64,000 bases of DNA from Bryum argenteum (GCA_037043015.1 CM073330.1:12294512-12358511); one strand, 5' to 3'; positions 1-10,889 are shown, numbered from the stretch's first letter. The notes: generated by a model not told the origin, from the sequence alone. Made by a program: numbers and translations.

Positions 1-295
1 TATAATTTCATTTTTCCTCCCAAAATTCAGAATGGAAATCTCCCGCCTTTTGCAGCTGAATTTGAAGATTTCTTGACGTCCAATGAAGTTCATATCATAC
101 TTCGAGACAACAGTACTACATTGCACAGGCATTCTCTGAATAAAAAGTGCTACTGAAACAGAATATGATTGTAAGCTGAGCTAATCACCACAAATCAGCT
201 AAATGAACATCTGCGGCCAGCTTCTACGTGCGAGCTTTGCATATATGTATCTCCAATCATCGTACATGGGTTTGTGACGCATTGAAATCATCGAT

Positions 296-385
296 TGTTT
301 GAATGTACAGAATGTTTGAGCTTCAATGGAGCCTCAAATGAATTGTCTGAATGTACAGAATCTGAGTTCCAGTGGAGCCTCATAA
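296..385. repeat. 3'-flank minisatellite of family copy 1
   Basis: About two imperfect units of a ~43-bp repeat built around TTGAATGTACAGAATGTTTG and a TGGAGCCTCAAAT segment. The same unit recurs downstream of the other left-cluster copies (about 9490-9672, 10155-10290 and 11508-11690). It therefore belongs to the duplicated gene unit and is not a random repeat. It lies just beyond the stop codon of the minus-strand gene and may be transcribed in its 3' UTR. Confidence 0.6.
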
Positions 386-461
386 AAAGAATGTAGATTC
401 CCTAGCGGATGGATTGAGTTTCGAATCGTGAGCACAGGATTCTGCGCTAAGATGTGAAATT

Positions 462-818
462 CTACAAGAATTGTTGCAGCCATGTCTTGAAGGTGCTCAT
501 CGCAACTACTGAGGCTTTAGAGTTGCAGTACTGTGGGCGAAGTCTCCTTTGGAGTTCTAGAGTGCCGTCGGAGTTTTCCGTGATGGTAATGCGATCGCAG
601 TCGCAGCACTCGTCGGAGTTCAGAAACAGCCGCTTGTCGGCGTCGCGCTTGTCTTGCAGCATAAACGCCTGGTAAGTCCAGTTGACGTCGAGCTGCATGC
701 GGTGGTGGGCGCCCACTTTGACGCTGGTGAGCCTGGCGTAGCAGTTGCGGTTACCCACTTTCAGAGTGAGCCCCTGCTTGGTGGCGTTCACGATCACCGT
801 CGTCACCTTGGTACTCAT
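462..818 (-). CDS. Small Cys-cluster family protein, copy 1 (intact, 118 aa)
   Basis: Function unknown. The protein starts MSTKVTTVIVNAT, continues GLTLKVGNRNCYARLTSVKVG, RMQLDVNWTY, then DECCDCDRITITENSDG, and ends WLQQFL. The first half alternates hydrophobic residues as in a beta-rich fold. Cysteines sit at about position 26 and as the cluster CCDC near 71-74. There is no signal peptide or membrane segment, so it is probably intracellular. The ATG at 818 is chosen because every copy aligns there; the frame is open upstream but has only GTG codons. Compared with copy 2 it has Ala for Glu in the NWTYQEF motif and Cys for Arg in QYRN. One uninterrupted exon with GC-rich codons stands out against AT-rich flanks. 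The copies resemble small uncharacterised bryophyte proteins; the family name is unverified. Confidence 0.8.
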   Translation of the reverse strand: MSTKVTTVIVNATKQGLTLKVGNRNCYARLTSVKVGAHHRMQLDVNWTYQAFMLQDKRDADKRLFLNSDECCDCDRITITENSDGTLELQRRLRPQYCNSKASVVAMSTFKTWLQQFL

Positions 819-960
819 CACACTCACGGATCCCTAGTTACTCTTTTGAGGAGAAAAGGAAACAACTCAACAAAGACGAATGTGAATCGGTATCACTGGC
901 GTGTCCTTTCGCTGCGATTGAGAGCTGATGCACGTGTTTTGAACAATCCATTACAAGAGG

Positions 961-970
961 CTTATATGAA
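961..970 (-). promoter_or_regulatory. TATA-type box of copy 1
   Basis: On the minus strand this reads TTCATATAAG, about 145 bases before the ATG at 818. The same box at the same distance is present before copy 2 (10880-10889), and related boxes precede copies 3, 4 and 8. Conserved position across diverged copies supports a core promoter. Confidence 0.5.
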
Positions 971-1112
971 TACGGGGAAGGAATTCCGAGAAGCGCGTGA
1001 ACACCGACAGGGCAGACATGGATGTCTCCAGGTGCGGGGAACTTGATTCCTGAAACCCTAGGAACAGTGACATTCTTAAGAATCTTCGTTCGAGCGCGTA
1101 CAAACATGGTTC

Positions 1113-1310
1113 TGTATGAGCCGACACAGTAACGAGAAGGCGGAAGAAAGAGAAAGTTTATTTATAAGGGAAATGATATTGTTTACAGAGCAACACACAA
1201 AGTGTGTATATAATAAGAAATGCTATTGATGCTGTCTGAAGATCTCTAGAAGAGGTAGGTCTGCTGGTTACTAGAAGTCGTGTGTATCGTAATTAGTATT
1301 TGTACTAACA
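1113..1310 (-). repeat. 3' LTR of the truncated copia element
   Basis: A 198-bp segment that begins TGTATGAGCC and ends TACTAACA on the plus strand, immediately followed by CTCCCCCTTC, the complement of a polypurine tract. No second LTR copy is visible, so the far boundary is judged from the break in similarity to the paralogous unit near 11050. Confidence 0.55.
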
Positions 1311-3281
1311 CTCCCCCTTCAACTGCATAGCTGAAAATAATAGTTATGGTAAAAAGATTTGTTGATATAAATAGTTTCTATCCATAAGTATTTTTGATGA
1401 ATTGAGGTATACAAGAACTCCCCCTTGCATCAAGTCGTCAAGGATGCTTGTAGATCTAGATTCGAGAGACTTGAAATACAAGCTTGATGTTTGACATTGG
1501 GAAGTGACTTTGTAAGAATATCTGCCTACATTTGGGAAGTGGGAGTGTACTCAAGGTGTAGTACTTTGTTGGTTACTTGGGCACGAAGGAAATGATATCT
1601 AATATCAATATGTTTTGGCATGTCATGAAACCTTTGTTTCATTGTAAAAGCAATACAAGACTGGTAGTCACAAAATAATGTACTTGGTAGTTTCAAGGAG
1701 AAATCCAATCCCGAAGTAATAGCCTAAAGCCACATCAATTCCTTGGTTTGTTCAGTGCTTTTGTAGAAGAAAGAGCAGCAGCAGCTTTCGACTTTGCCAA
1801 GAGATTGCACGGGAAGAGTCGAGAAGGAAGATGTATCCTGATGTTGATCGTTGAGTGTCCGGATCACCTGCCCAATCTGCATCACTCCATCCTGTTAAAC
1901 TATGATGTTAAAAAGATGAGCTACACTTGGTACCGGTATACAGAATACCATCTTTCATTGTGCCTTTTAAATATCGGAAAACGCGTTTAACTCCAAGCCA
2001 ATGTGGAGGAGCTGGTGAAGCCATAAACTGGGCTAGAACTTGGTTAACGGAAAAATTGATGTTCCACTTTGTACATTGAACCAAATATTGAAAATTGCTG
2101 ATTGCTCCTTTATAAGGAATAATTTCCATGGTTTTGGCTTCTTCTACGGTAAGATTTGAACTTAAATTTCTTTGAATAATGGATTCTAGCTTCAAGTGGA
2201 GTCCGTATTGGGTTGCAATTCAACATATTGAATTTGCAAAGGAGGTCATAGATGTAGTGAGTTTGAGATAAGAAAAGAGTCTTAGCAGCACAGTCTCGTC
2301 GAATTTGCATTCCGAGTAGGTATTTAGTCATTGTTATCAGTCATTTTGAAGCGTTTAGAAAGTACTACTTTATGAGGTGATAAATATTGGAGGTTGCTGG
2401 AGATGAGCAAAAGATCATCAATATATAAGCCTAGGTAAAGAATAATAGATGATGAACGTTTGATGTAGACATTTGTGTCGGAGGTGCATTTCTAAAAACC
2501 TTGTGAGGTAAGATAAGAGTCAAATAATTTATACTTTACCTGTGGGGCTTCTTTAAATAAAAATTTCTTCTTTTAAAATACCATTGAAGAAGGTTGTGAT
2601 GACATCCCTTTGATGGATGTGGAAGTCACATATAGTAGCAATGGCTAATAATAGTCTTAAAGAGGTCATTTCAATGACCGGGGAAAAAGTTTAGGAATAA
2701 TGTATGCCTTCCTTTTGAGAAAAGGTGCGAGTTAGAAGACTAGCCTTGTAGCGAGTCAATGTGCCATCATAATTGTATTATGGTTGAAACAACCATTTAG
2801 TGCTGATGATGGAACGATTTGGTGGAGGTCCAACTAGTTGCCAGGTTTTATTTTGAACTAAGGACTCATATTCTTTGTCCATTGGAAGTTCCCAATGTGT
2901 GGATTCAGTGCGAGTAAGGGCTTCTTGAATGGAGAGTGGTTTGGCAAGTTGAGTAATAAAGGTAGAGGCATAATGATTTGTTTCATGGAACTTAGTGGAG
3001 CTCTAGGTAACTTTGTTTTGTCTTTGAGAAGTCAGTTGAGGAGAATTTTGCCGTAAGTGAGAAGGAGAATGAGTTGAGACAAAAGGCTTAAAGTTTGTTT
3101 GTTGCTTAAGTGTATCTGGTGAGCCAGGTGAGCCAGGTGATGGGAGATCCAAAATTGGAGGTAGTAGTTGTTGATTTGGTAGTTGATCCTGATTTGGGGC
3201 TTGCACTCGATTTGGAGCTAGTATAGGGTCGGAAATTTTATAGAAATCAATTTGAATCCGTAATCAGCGCTTTTGTTGTGT
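1113..3281 (-). mobile_element. Truncated Ty1/copia retrotransposon (3' half)
   Basis: The minus-strand element keeps its 3' LTR (1113-1310; inner end TGTTAGTAC on the minus strand), an adjacent polypurine tract at 1311-1320, and broken pol pieces: RNase H near 1526-1708 (CDYQSCIAF), reverse transcriptase C-terminal part at 1908-2331 (HWLGVKRVFRYLKGT, TKYLLGMQI) and the integrase/RT linker at about 2800-3206. The 5' LTR, gag and integrase core are missing. Flanking host DNA matches the paralogous unit at 10990-11070: ...AAACATGGTTC on the left and CGGGTCTCTGC on the right. This shows where the element sits inside the family gene unit. Confidence 0.75.
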
Positions 3282-3327
3282 CGGGTCTCTGCAACTGTAA
3301 CAACCCCGAGGACGGAGAATGTGAAAT

Positions 3328-3544
3328 TATTATAATTTACATAACCACATTCTTGTAGAACACAAAGAGGAATTATTTTATATGTTATATTATATTCATT
3401 ACACACATTGTATTCACCTATTCACCTGCAGTCTGTAAGTAAGTGCTCATGAACCAAAAGGCATAACCCAAATGGTGTATCCTTAAGATCATGTAACCTA
3501 TATTAATTGTTTGTACATACTAAATTGTACATACTATTCTAACA
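3328..3544 (-). repeat. 3' LTR of the complete copia element
   Basis: Aligns along its length with 8624-8840 with scattered substitutions (for example TATT for TGTT at the outer end). The two LTRs would have been identical at insertion, so these differences indicate an old event. Confidence 0.85.
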
Positions 3545-3641
3545 CTCCCACTTATAGGTTACATATTCTAACTCTTTACACTATATTGTTCTATCAAATT
3601 GAGGTGGCCAATCTTAATCAATAAAACAATATAAATTTCAT

Positions 3642-4753
3642 TTAGTTTGAATAAAGTTCTTGAAGTCCAAGTTTAATTAAGCAAACTTCGTGTTTTTCTT
3701 TTGTTAAACTTTTGGTGAATATAGCCGCAATATTCTCTGAAGCTGCTCCAACATATAACACCATTAGCAAAATAAAAGTATAGCCTGATGTGGATTTTCT
3801 CCCATCAATCTCCTCAGCCCAATCAACATCTGTATAACCTACTAAAGTTGTAGGGTCATTTATTTGGTTGGAAAGTGGGTCATAAGTGATACCTTTATTG
3901 AATGTGCCTTGTAAATAACGAAATATTCTTTTTACAGCAAGCCAATGTGTTTTTTGAGGGTTGGAACTATGCTGAATCACTTCTCTTCTGCATAGGCCAA
4001 GTTTGGACGTGTAATGTAATTAGCATAAGTAATATTACCAACAACATTGGCATAAGGAACTTGAGACATCTCTTGTTTTTCTTCATCAGTTTGGGGACTC
4101 TGTGATTCAGATAATTTCATATTGACCTCAAGTGGTGTTGAGATGGGATGACAATTAATCATATTGAAGCATCAAATGATTGAGATTATATATTTATGTT
4201 GATGAATAGTAATAGTAAGTTGAAGCAAATTGAGATTATATATTTATGTTGATGAATAGTAATAGTACATTGAAGCCGATTACGTTCAATATGAATGTCC
4301 AATAGGTCTGTCATTTCAAAGGCTTTGAACAATTGTATTTTGATTTTTGTAATAAGGGATAAGTTATCGGAAACCAAAATGGCATCATCAACATAAAGGG
4401 CAAGGAGTATGAAATCCTTGGTAAAAACTTGAATTCATACATTGGAACCTCCTTTAATAATAAAAGCCAAGGCAGAATAGATAGGTTTGGAATTTAAAGT
4501 ACCACACACGAACAGCTTGTTTTAATCCATAGAGACTACGATTTAGTCGACAAACCTTATTTGGTGAATCTGGTTGGACATAGCCTGCTGGTTGTCGCAT
4601 AAAAATAAGTTCATTTAGATCGCCATGCAAAAAGGCAGTCTTCACATCTAATTGGTGAGTCTCCCAATTATGAATAGCACTTAGTGCTAGTAAAACGCCG
4701 TATAGAGGTAATTTTGACAACAGGGGAAAAAGTCTCTGTGTAGTCAACTCCAT
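3642..4753 (-). pseudogene. Copia reverse transcriptase and RNase H, broken
   Basis: Minus-strand pieces in order: WETHQLDVKTAFLHGDLNE and LNRSLYGLKQAVRVWY (4454-4753), the catalytic YVDD motif near 4383-4394, DLLDIHIERN (about 4300), and the RNase H-side segments HWLAVKRIFRYLQGT and DVDWAEEIDGRKSTSGYT (3642-3980). Frame changes and stops separate the pieces. A ~48-bp tandem duplication at about 4171-4275 disrupts the region downstream of YVDD. Polymerase motifs are recognisable but no continuous protein remains. Confidence 0.8.
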
Positions 4754-6008
4754 GGATTTGGGAATATCCTTTCGCTACAAGCCTGGCTTTGTATCGCTCA
4801 ACCAAACCATCAGATTTATATTTGACAATATTAATATATTTATTATTAATAGCTTTTCGTGTTGGAGGAAGGTCAACTAGGTCCCATGTATTATTTTTTA
4901 TTAAGGAAAAATATTCATTATCCATATCAGCTTGCCACTGTTTGCACTTAGGGCTTTGAAGCGCTTCATTATATGTTTCAGGTTCAGCAATAGAAGAGTG
5001 ACTTGAGATAGGAATGGTATGAATATTTGCATATTTGGGATTAGACTTGTAAGTTCTACCAATGCTAGAGGTAGGCTTAAAGGGTGGTCGTGGTGTTTGA
5101 GAGGTGTTTTTACTAGGGTGTTTTGGAGGGGGCTTGGGAGGAGACAAACTAGGAGGAGGTGTCGTCTGAGAGGGTAATGGAGTATTTTGACAATTCTGGT
5201 CAACTAAACAATTTTGAGAATGAGTGGAATGAGGTGATGAGGGCTCACCATATGTAGAAGAAAATAAGGGATTTACTGGAGATTGGAAGCTTTGGATAGT
5301 AGATTGTTCAATATGAGTGACCGGTAGATTTACTAAAGGTGGAGGAGTTTGGATAGGTTGGTAAGCTGGATGGGTTAAACTTGTGAATTGTACAACATCA
5401 AAATCTGATGAAGGCAAAAGATTATGAGTTGAGGGATTAGAAAACAAACTAGGAAGTTGTTCTTTGAAAACAACATGACGACTTATGATTATTTTCTTTG
5501 TAGAAGGATTATATAAGGGATATCTCTTCACTTCTTGGCTATAACCCAGAAGAATACATTTTTGACTTTTAGAGTCAAATTTCTTCTGCTTGGCTTTAAA
5601 GTTGTGAACGTAGGCATCACAACCAAAAATGCGGAAATAATGAATGGAAGGGCGACAACCGGTCCATATTTCAAGAGGAGTTTGATTCTTCAAGGCTTTT
5701 GTTGTTAAACAATTTTGTATGTAATTTGTTGTCTTTATGGCTTCACCCCAGAAAAGGGAAGGGAGGCGAGCAGCTTGAAGCATGCATTGGGCGGATTCCA
5801 CAAGGGTCCAATTCTTTCGCTGAGCAACACCCGTTCTGTTGCGCGGGGTGTATGTTGCTGTGAGTTGATGGAGGATACCATTATCTGTACAAATCTTTGT
5901 AAAAGCATGTGACATATATTTGGTTCCATTGTCTGTGCGGATAATTTTAATCTTGTTAGAAGTTTGGTTTTCAACCAAAGCTTTATATGCTTGAAAACAA
6001 GTAATCAC
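4668..6008 (-). pseudogene. Copia integrase core to RT start, 446-codon open frame
   Basis: The integrase part carries RTDNG (catalytic Asp about residue 26), then [19 protein letters not shown], and [15 protein letters not shown]. The Glu of the usual GVAERKN motif is Gln here (about residue 63), so the third catalytic residue is lost. A Pro/Ser/Thr-rich linker (roughly residues 180-320) leads to the reverse transcriptase start ([35 protein letters not shown]). The frame is open but lacks the first integrase Asp, because the upstream part is interrupted by a MITE and frame changes. Confidence 0.8.
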
Positions 6009-6111
6009 TTCAAACTTTCTTTTTAATAAGTAGACAATAGAATATTTCCTATAAACATCAATAAAAGTGACGAATAAAGAGCTCCGCCTAATGAATATCC
6101 AGGAACATGAT

Positions 6112-6500
6112 AATCATTATATTGGGAAAATTCCATGATTTTGGGAAAATGCAGTTTAGCTCGAGTCGAGCTAAACTGTACCAGCAAATAGGGTACTTCA
6201 CTGAAATTGCAGAAAAAATCAATTGTCAAAACTTTCAAATGGCCATAACTTACTCAAATTTCGTTCAAATAGGGCATATGAGGTGTTTTTTGACATGTAC
6301 AGACAACATAGATGTCAAAAAACACCTCATATGCCTCATTTGGACAAAATTTGAGTAAGTTATGGCCGTTTGAAAGTCTAACAATTAGTTGTTTTTGCCA
6401 GTTTCTGTGAATTACCCAATCTGAGGGTGTAGTTTAGCTCGACTCGAGCTAAACTGTCATTAAATTGGGAGATTGAAAATCTCCCAAAATAACGAATATC
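6112..6500. mobile_element. Foldback MITE inside the copia integrase gene
   Basis: A palindrome-rich insert. Near each end is a self-complementary core, TTAGCTCGAGTCGAGCTAA at about 6155-6178 and its mirrored form at about 6431-6455. The centre is a long inverted repeat (GGCCATAACTTACTCAAATTT on the left arm and its complement on the right; also AGGTGTTTTTTGACAT with its complement). Outer ends resemble GTTATWWTGGGA, as in the element at 30731-30887. It has no coding capacity. Exact ends are uncertain by about ten bases. Confidence 0.6.
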
Positions 6501-6779
6501 GAGTTCAGGCATGGAGCCACATAGATCAAAATGTATTAACTCAAGTATTTGTAATGCTATGAGGGCAACTTTAGGGAATCTTGGCCGTGATTGCTTACCA
6601 TACAAGCAACTTCCACAAAACGGCAAGGGTGAAAGAGCTTTCTTTGGTAATCCATGTACAATAGCAGGTTTTTGTATACGACCTATCTTCTGTAAATAAG
6701 TATGGCCCTCTCTATAATGCCATAGGTGAGAAGGAAGTTTCAGATGCAGTGATGTGTCAATTTGAGTGGCACAAGTCAT
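6490..6779 (-). pseudogene. Copia GAG-pre-integrase zinc region
   Basis: The minus-strand translation includes LWHYREGHTYLQKI, CGSCLYGKQSRPRFPK and LELIHFDLCGSMP. This is the His/Cys-type zinc region and linker that precede the copia integrase core. The frame then runs into the MITE at 6112-6500. Confidence 0.7.
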
Positions 6780-6839
6780 TTTACAAAAAAATGTTGAAAT
6801 TAGAAGGGGATTAGTTCTTCCTAATAAGTAAAGGCCCTC

Positions 6840-8208
6840 TTAATAAGGCTGATTCAAAGTAGGAATTGAACCATTTGAACCATGTAATACAACGTCTCTT
6901 TCTGAGAATGTTACTTTGGAACCAAATTTTGTTATTTTATGAACTGAGATAAGATTTTGAGTTAAGCCTGAAACATGATTAAGAAAGTCAAGTATTCTAT
7001 CATCTCCATTTACAAGGGTAATTTTAATTGAACCATAGCAAAAAAATTCTTGGACTGTATTATCCCCAAGGTAAACTAACTCGTAAGGATATAATTGGAA
7101 ATAAGTAATGAACCATTCTCCATGGTACGTGAGATGGTGAGTCGCCCCTGAAAATCTAGGTACCATTCATTTGTGAGAACAAGAATAGTCGAATTAGCGA
7201 CTGTAGTTCGAATAACTCCAACAAATGCTGATGGTCTAGGCTGACAAGGAATAACTCTACGTGCTTGTAAATCGGCATGATATTTTCTACAATCCTTCTT
7301 ATAATGATATGGTATTTTACAATGATTACAAATACCTTTCTTTTTAAAAGGAGATTGATAATTTGGATGGCCTAACTGTGAAGAAGTGCGTTGATTGTTG
7401 AATCTAGGTCGTTGACCCATTGGAATTTTGCTGACTTTGTTACTTCCACTGGAACTAGGCCTGTTTTGATAAAAACTACCTAGACTAGTATTGCCTTGAT
7501 TTTTGGAATAGCCACCCTGCGAGTTAAATTGAGAAAATCTATCAGAAGAAGATTTTACTCCTGTCCACAGGGCACTTCGCCATGACTAGTAGAAAATCCA
7601 CTTTTCTTTCGTTGAAGATCCTCATGTAGGATCTTGGAGATAATATCTTGTACTGTCAGAGGTATATTACTCAACGCGTTTATGATGGATTAATACAATT
7701 TTGGCAAACTTGCCAATAAAGTTTCTACTTTATCTTCTTCACTGTACACCAATCCAACTGTGGCTAATTCTTCCAGCAACAGTGTAAATTCATGCATATG
7801 ATTGGCTACATCTTCACCATCACTCATCCGAAAATTGACATATTTTCGGAGTAGAAAGCAATGATTCATTGCATCTTTATCCTGGAATATTTTTTTGAGT
7901 TGAACATTGCCAATTTAAGTAAGTAGTGTCTAAGGTCAAATGACCAAGACATATATTTTCACATTCTCAATCAAGACTGAGTGAGCAATTTTGACCTTTT
8001 ATTCCCATTCCTTGACAGATCCAACACCAGTAGTTGGGGGATTTGTCACGGTACCTCTTGGAGAAGAGGTACCTTGTGGTTTGATTTCATCTTTGTTTAC
8101 AATTTGCCATAGTTTCTCTTTCTTTAATAAATGAGTGATGCGGATTCTCCAGGTAGTATAATTGTCAAGGGATAATTTTTCTAGTTTGTTTCTCTTATTA
8201 AAATCCAT
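6840..8208 (-). pseudogene. Copia gag, zinc knuckle and protease, broken
   Basis: The gag start at 8208 reads MDFNKRNKLEKLSLDNYTTW..RITHLLKKEKLW, typical of copia gag. After an unreadable, stop-containing middle come a CX2CX4HX4C zinc knuckle (CNHCKIPYHYKKDC, near 7310-7360) and the protease start. The protease active site is split: WYLDF is in one frame and SGATHHLTY in the next (near 7150-7175), so a frameshift falls in the DSGA motif. Confidence 0.75.
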
Positions 8209-8611
8209 AATTTGTTTATCTGAATTCTAAAGATATAATTCATAGAAAAATGAAAGTATTCATGATGAGGATCTTTGGTTTAGTGGTGCGTTCCATCATT
8301 AATTGATTTAATTATATTAATTTGCCTCAAGATAACTTAAGTTTCAAATAAAAGATTTAAAATATGAAAGTGAGTTACATTTTCAAATTCATAATTTCGT
8401 TGCATTGAAATATTCATCAATTCAATCAATAACAGAGGTGAAACTCCATTAATTGGGATTTGAAAATAAAATTCATTGAACAATGTGTGTATTGCAAAGT
8501 TGAATTTCAACTTCGTCTTGTACATTGTCTTCAACTAATAAATAAAAAAAAACATCCTCCCTTGAATTATCGGCATCATTCGGTCTTTAAAGGAAAAAAA
8601 ACATCTTTCCT

Positions 8612-8623
8612 GCTCTGATACCA
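8612..8623 (-). other. Primer-binding site of the copia element
   Basis: On the minus strand TGGTATCAGAGC directly follows the 5' LTR. This is the well-known sequence complementary to the 3' end of plant initiator tRNA-Met. Confidence 0.85.
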
Positions 8624-8840
8624 TGTTATAATTTACATAGCAACATTCTTGTAGAACATGAAGAGGAATTATTTTATATATTATATTATATTCATTACAC
8701 ACATTGTATTCACCTATTCACCTAATGTTTGTAAGTAAGTGTTCATGAACCAAAAGGCATAACCCAAATGGTGTATCCTTAAGACTATGTAACCTATACT
8801 AATTGTTTGTACATACTAAATTGTACATACTATTCTAACA
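8624..8840 (-). repeat. 5' LTR of the complete copia element
   Basis: Ends TGTTATAA...TCTAACA on the plus strand and is flanked by GAAAT at 8841-8845. It pairs with 3328-3544. Confidence 0.88.
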
Positions 8841-9730
8841 GAAATCGGAAACACTGACTTCCAAAGATCGTAAATTGCCGGGAAATTTTCTTTCTAGTGC
8901 AATGTGAGTGTTGTGCTGAGGGCAAGGTTGCCGTTCGACTTTGGTGGATCAAAGCGCCGGTGCAAAGTAGCTTACCGAAGCTCCGCCGCACTTTTGTAAA
9001 AATAAGATAAGTGGAAATAAGGTAAACTGGAAAATGCAAAGGGAACGATTGAAAAACGGGGGAAAGTTTACCGTAGCTGCAAGCTTCACAATTTATGGTG
9101 AAGGTGTCTTAAGGATGTTTGCAACCATCCTTGGTTTGAACACCAAATTCTCCGTGTAAGCATTGCCTTCAATCTCCGTTCATTGAGGAGTACTTCAATC
9201 CCTGCCGAAGTTTAGAGTCTGGATGAAATTCTCCTGGCTTTTGCTGTTAAGATTAACGATTTCTCTACGCCTACTCGTAAGCGATGGTGTGTCCAATGAA
9301 ATTCAAATTATACTTCGAGACAGCAGTACTGAATCTCAGAGGCACCCTCTTGATTAGAAGTGCTACTGAAACGAAAAATGATTGTAAGCTGCGTGCACCA
9401 CAAATTAGCTACATAAACATCTTCGGCTAGCTTCTACGAGCGAGCTTTGGGTGTATTCCAATGATATGGTTCTGTATCGCATTGAAAGCAACAATTGCTT
9501 GAATGTAGAAAAATGTTTGAGGTGCAATGGAGCCACAACTGAATTGCCTGAATGTACAAATGTAGAATGTATGCTCCAATGGAGCTTCATTTGAATCGTC
9601 TGAATGTACAGTATGTTTGATCTCCAATGGAGCCTGAAACGAATTGTTTGAATGTACAGGATGTACATTCCCCAACGGATCGATTGAGATTCGATATTCG
9701 GCTTCAGAATCTGCGCTGGGATGTGAAGTT
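8841..9730. repeat. Duplicated flank of the family gene unit
   Basis: 8841-9060 matches 11115-11345, including the stretch GCTTACCGAAGCTCCGCCGC. 9290-9730 matches both the far-left end of the window (about 70-450) and 11390-11760, including the ~43-bp minisatellite units at 9490-9672. No independent gene is visible; the open frames here follow the repeat units. This is intergenic DNA carried along with tandem duplication of the family genes. Confidence 0.6.
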
Positions 9731-9795
9731 CTACAAAAAAATTGTGCAGCCATGGCTTCAAAGAGCTCATTGCAACTTCTGAGGCACTAGAGTTG
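9731..9795 (-). pseudogene. 3'-end fragment of a family gene
   Basis: The minus-strand sequence matches only the last ~20 codons of the family (ASEVAM/SSLKPWLHN). At about 9795-9800 it joins abruptly to CAACCCCGAGGACGG, which elsewhere lies upstream of the genes (3300, 11085). About 300 coding bases are therefore deleted. One extra T in the terminal T-run also shifts the stop codon. This is the scar of a recombination or deletion between neighbouring units. Confidence 0.7.
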
Positions 9796-10154
9796 CGCTA
9801 GACTAGCAACCCCGAGGACGGAGAATGTGGAAAGCGGATTATGAGCAGATATCCGTTCGCGAGTACCGACTTTCAAACCATGTAAATCACCAAGAAATCC
9901 CGCTCAGTGGAACGTGAGTGTTGTACTGTTCTGAGGGAGTGGTTGCTGTACAACTTCGTTGGATCAAGGCGGTGATTCGATGTAGCTTACCGAAGCTCCG
10001 GCAGCCCGGCGCAGCTTTGGGAAAATGAATTGATCGGAAAAACTGTAAACTGGAAATTGCAAGAGGAACAGTTGAATACTGGGAGCTTTGAAACGTGCGA
10101 GCTTTACATCTATGTATTTCCAATCATCGTACATGTGTTTCTGTTGCATTGAAA

Positions 10155-10290
10155 TCATCAATTGTTTGAATGTACAGAATTTTTGAGCTACAATCGAGCC
10201 TCAAATGAATTGTCTGAATGTACAGAATGTTTGAGCTTTAATTGAGCCTCAAATGAATAGTTTGAATGTACAGAAATTGAGTTCCAGTGG
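10155..10290. repeat. 3'-flank minisatellite of family copy 2
   Basis: About three units of the ~43-bp repeat (TTGAATGTACAGAAT followed by a GAGCCTCAAATGAAT segment). It is closest in sequence to the copy at 296-385, as expected if copies 1 and 2 arose by recent duplication. Confidence 0.55.
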
Positions 10291-10380
10291 AGCCTCATAC
10301 ATGTCATATATTGTAGATTCCCTAGCGGATCGATTGAGTTTCGATCGTGAGCACAGGATTCTGCGCTAAGATCTGAAATT

Positions 10381-10737
10381 CTACAAGAATTGTTGCAGCC
10401 ATGTCTTGAAGGTGCTCATCGCAACTACTGAGGCTTTAGAGTTGCGGTACTGTGGCCGAAGTCTCCTTTGGAGTTCTAGAGTGCCGTCGGAGTTTTCCGT
10501 GATGGTAATGCGATCGCAGTCGCAGCACTCGTCGGAGTTCAGAAACAGTCGATTGTCGGCGTCGCGCTTGTCTTGCAGCATAAACTCCTGGTAAGTCCAG
10601 TTGACGTCGAGCTGCATGCGGTGGTGGGCGCCCACTTTGACGCTGGTGAGCCTGGCGTAGCAGTTGCGATTACCCACTTTCAGAGTGAGCCCCTGCTTGG
10701 TGGCGTTCACGATCACCGTCGTCACCTTGGTACTCAT
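10381..10737 (-). CDS. Small Cys-cluster family protein, copy 2 (intact, 118 aa)
   Basis: Nearly identical to copy 1 but with the family-consensus Glu in NWTYQEFMLQ and Arg in QYRN; the only unusual residue is Asn in DADNR, where other copies have Lys. It keeps Cys 26 and the DECCDCD cluster, and ends MSTFKTWLQQFL. The start is the ATG at 10737, aligned with the other copies. The upstream region to about 11130 matches that of copy 1, including the TATA-type box and the CAACCCCGAGGATGGAG block near 11085. The closeness of copies 1 and 2 over coding, upstream and downstream DNA indicates a recent tandem duplication. Function unknown. Confidence 0.82.
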   Translation of the reverse strand: MSTKVTTVIVNATKQGLTLKVGNRNCYARLTSVKVGAHHRMQLDVNWTYQEFMLQDKRDADNRLFLNSDECCDCDRITITENSDGTLELQRRLRPQYRNSKASVVAMSTFKTWLQQFL

Positions 10738-10879
10738 CACACTCCTGGATCTCTAGTTACTGTTTTGAGGAGAAAAGGAAACAACTCAACAAAGACGAAT
10801 GTGAATCGGTATCACTGGCGTGTCCTATCGCTGCGATTGAGAGCTGTTGCACGTGTTTTGAACAATCCATTACAAGAGG

Positions 10880-10889
10880 CTTATATGAA
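10880..10889 (-). promoter_or_regulatory. TATA-type box of copy 2
   Basis: Minus strand ATTCATATAA, about 145 bases before the ATG at 10737, in the same position as the copy 1 box. Confidence 0.5.

Larger units (their letters stand above)
3328..8840 (-). mobile_element. Complete but degenerate Ty1/copia LTR retrotransposon
   Basis: Two 217-bp LTRs (3328-3544 and 8624-8840) flank a minus-strand gag-pol. The 5-bp target duplication GAAAT is at 3323-3327 and 8841-8845. A primer-binding site complementary to initiator tRNA-Met lies at 8612-8623, and a purine-rich stretch abuts the 3' LTR at 3545-3555. Joining the flanks across the element gives the sequence seen in the empty paralogous unit near 11090-11125. 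The element thus entered the promoter side of a family gene unit. Coding frames are broken in several places and a foldback MITE interrupts the integrase region, so it is not autonomous now. Confidence 0.9.

Noticed and set aside
654..1046. 130-codon plus-strand frame across copy 1 (and the same at 10573-10965)
   Set aside because: It lies antisense to the conserved minus-strand family gene and its upstream region. Its conservation follows from that of the gene, and no motif supports it.
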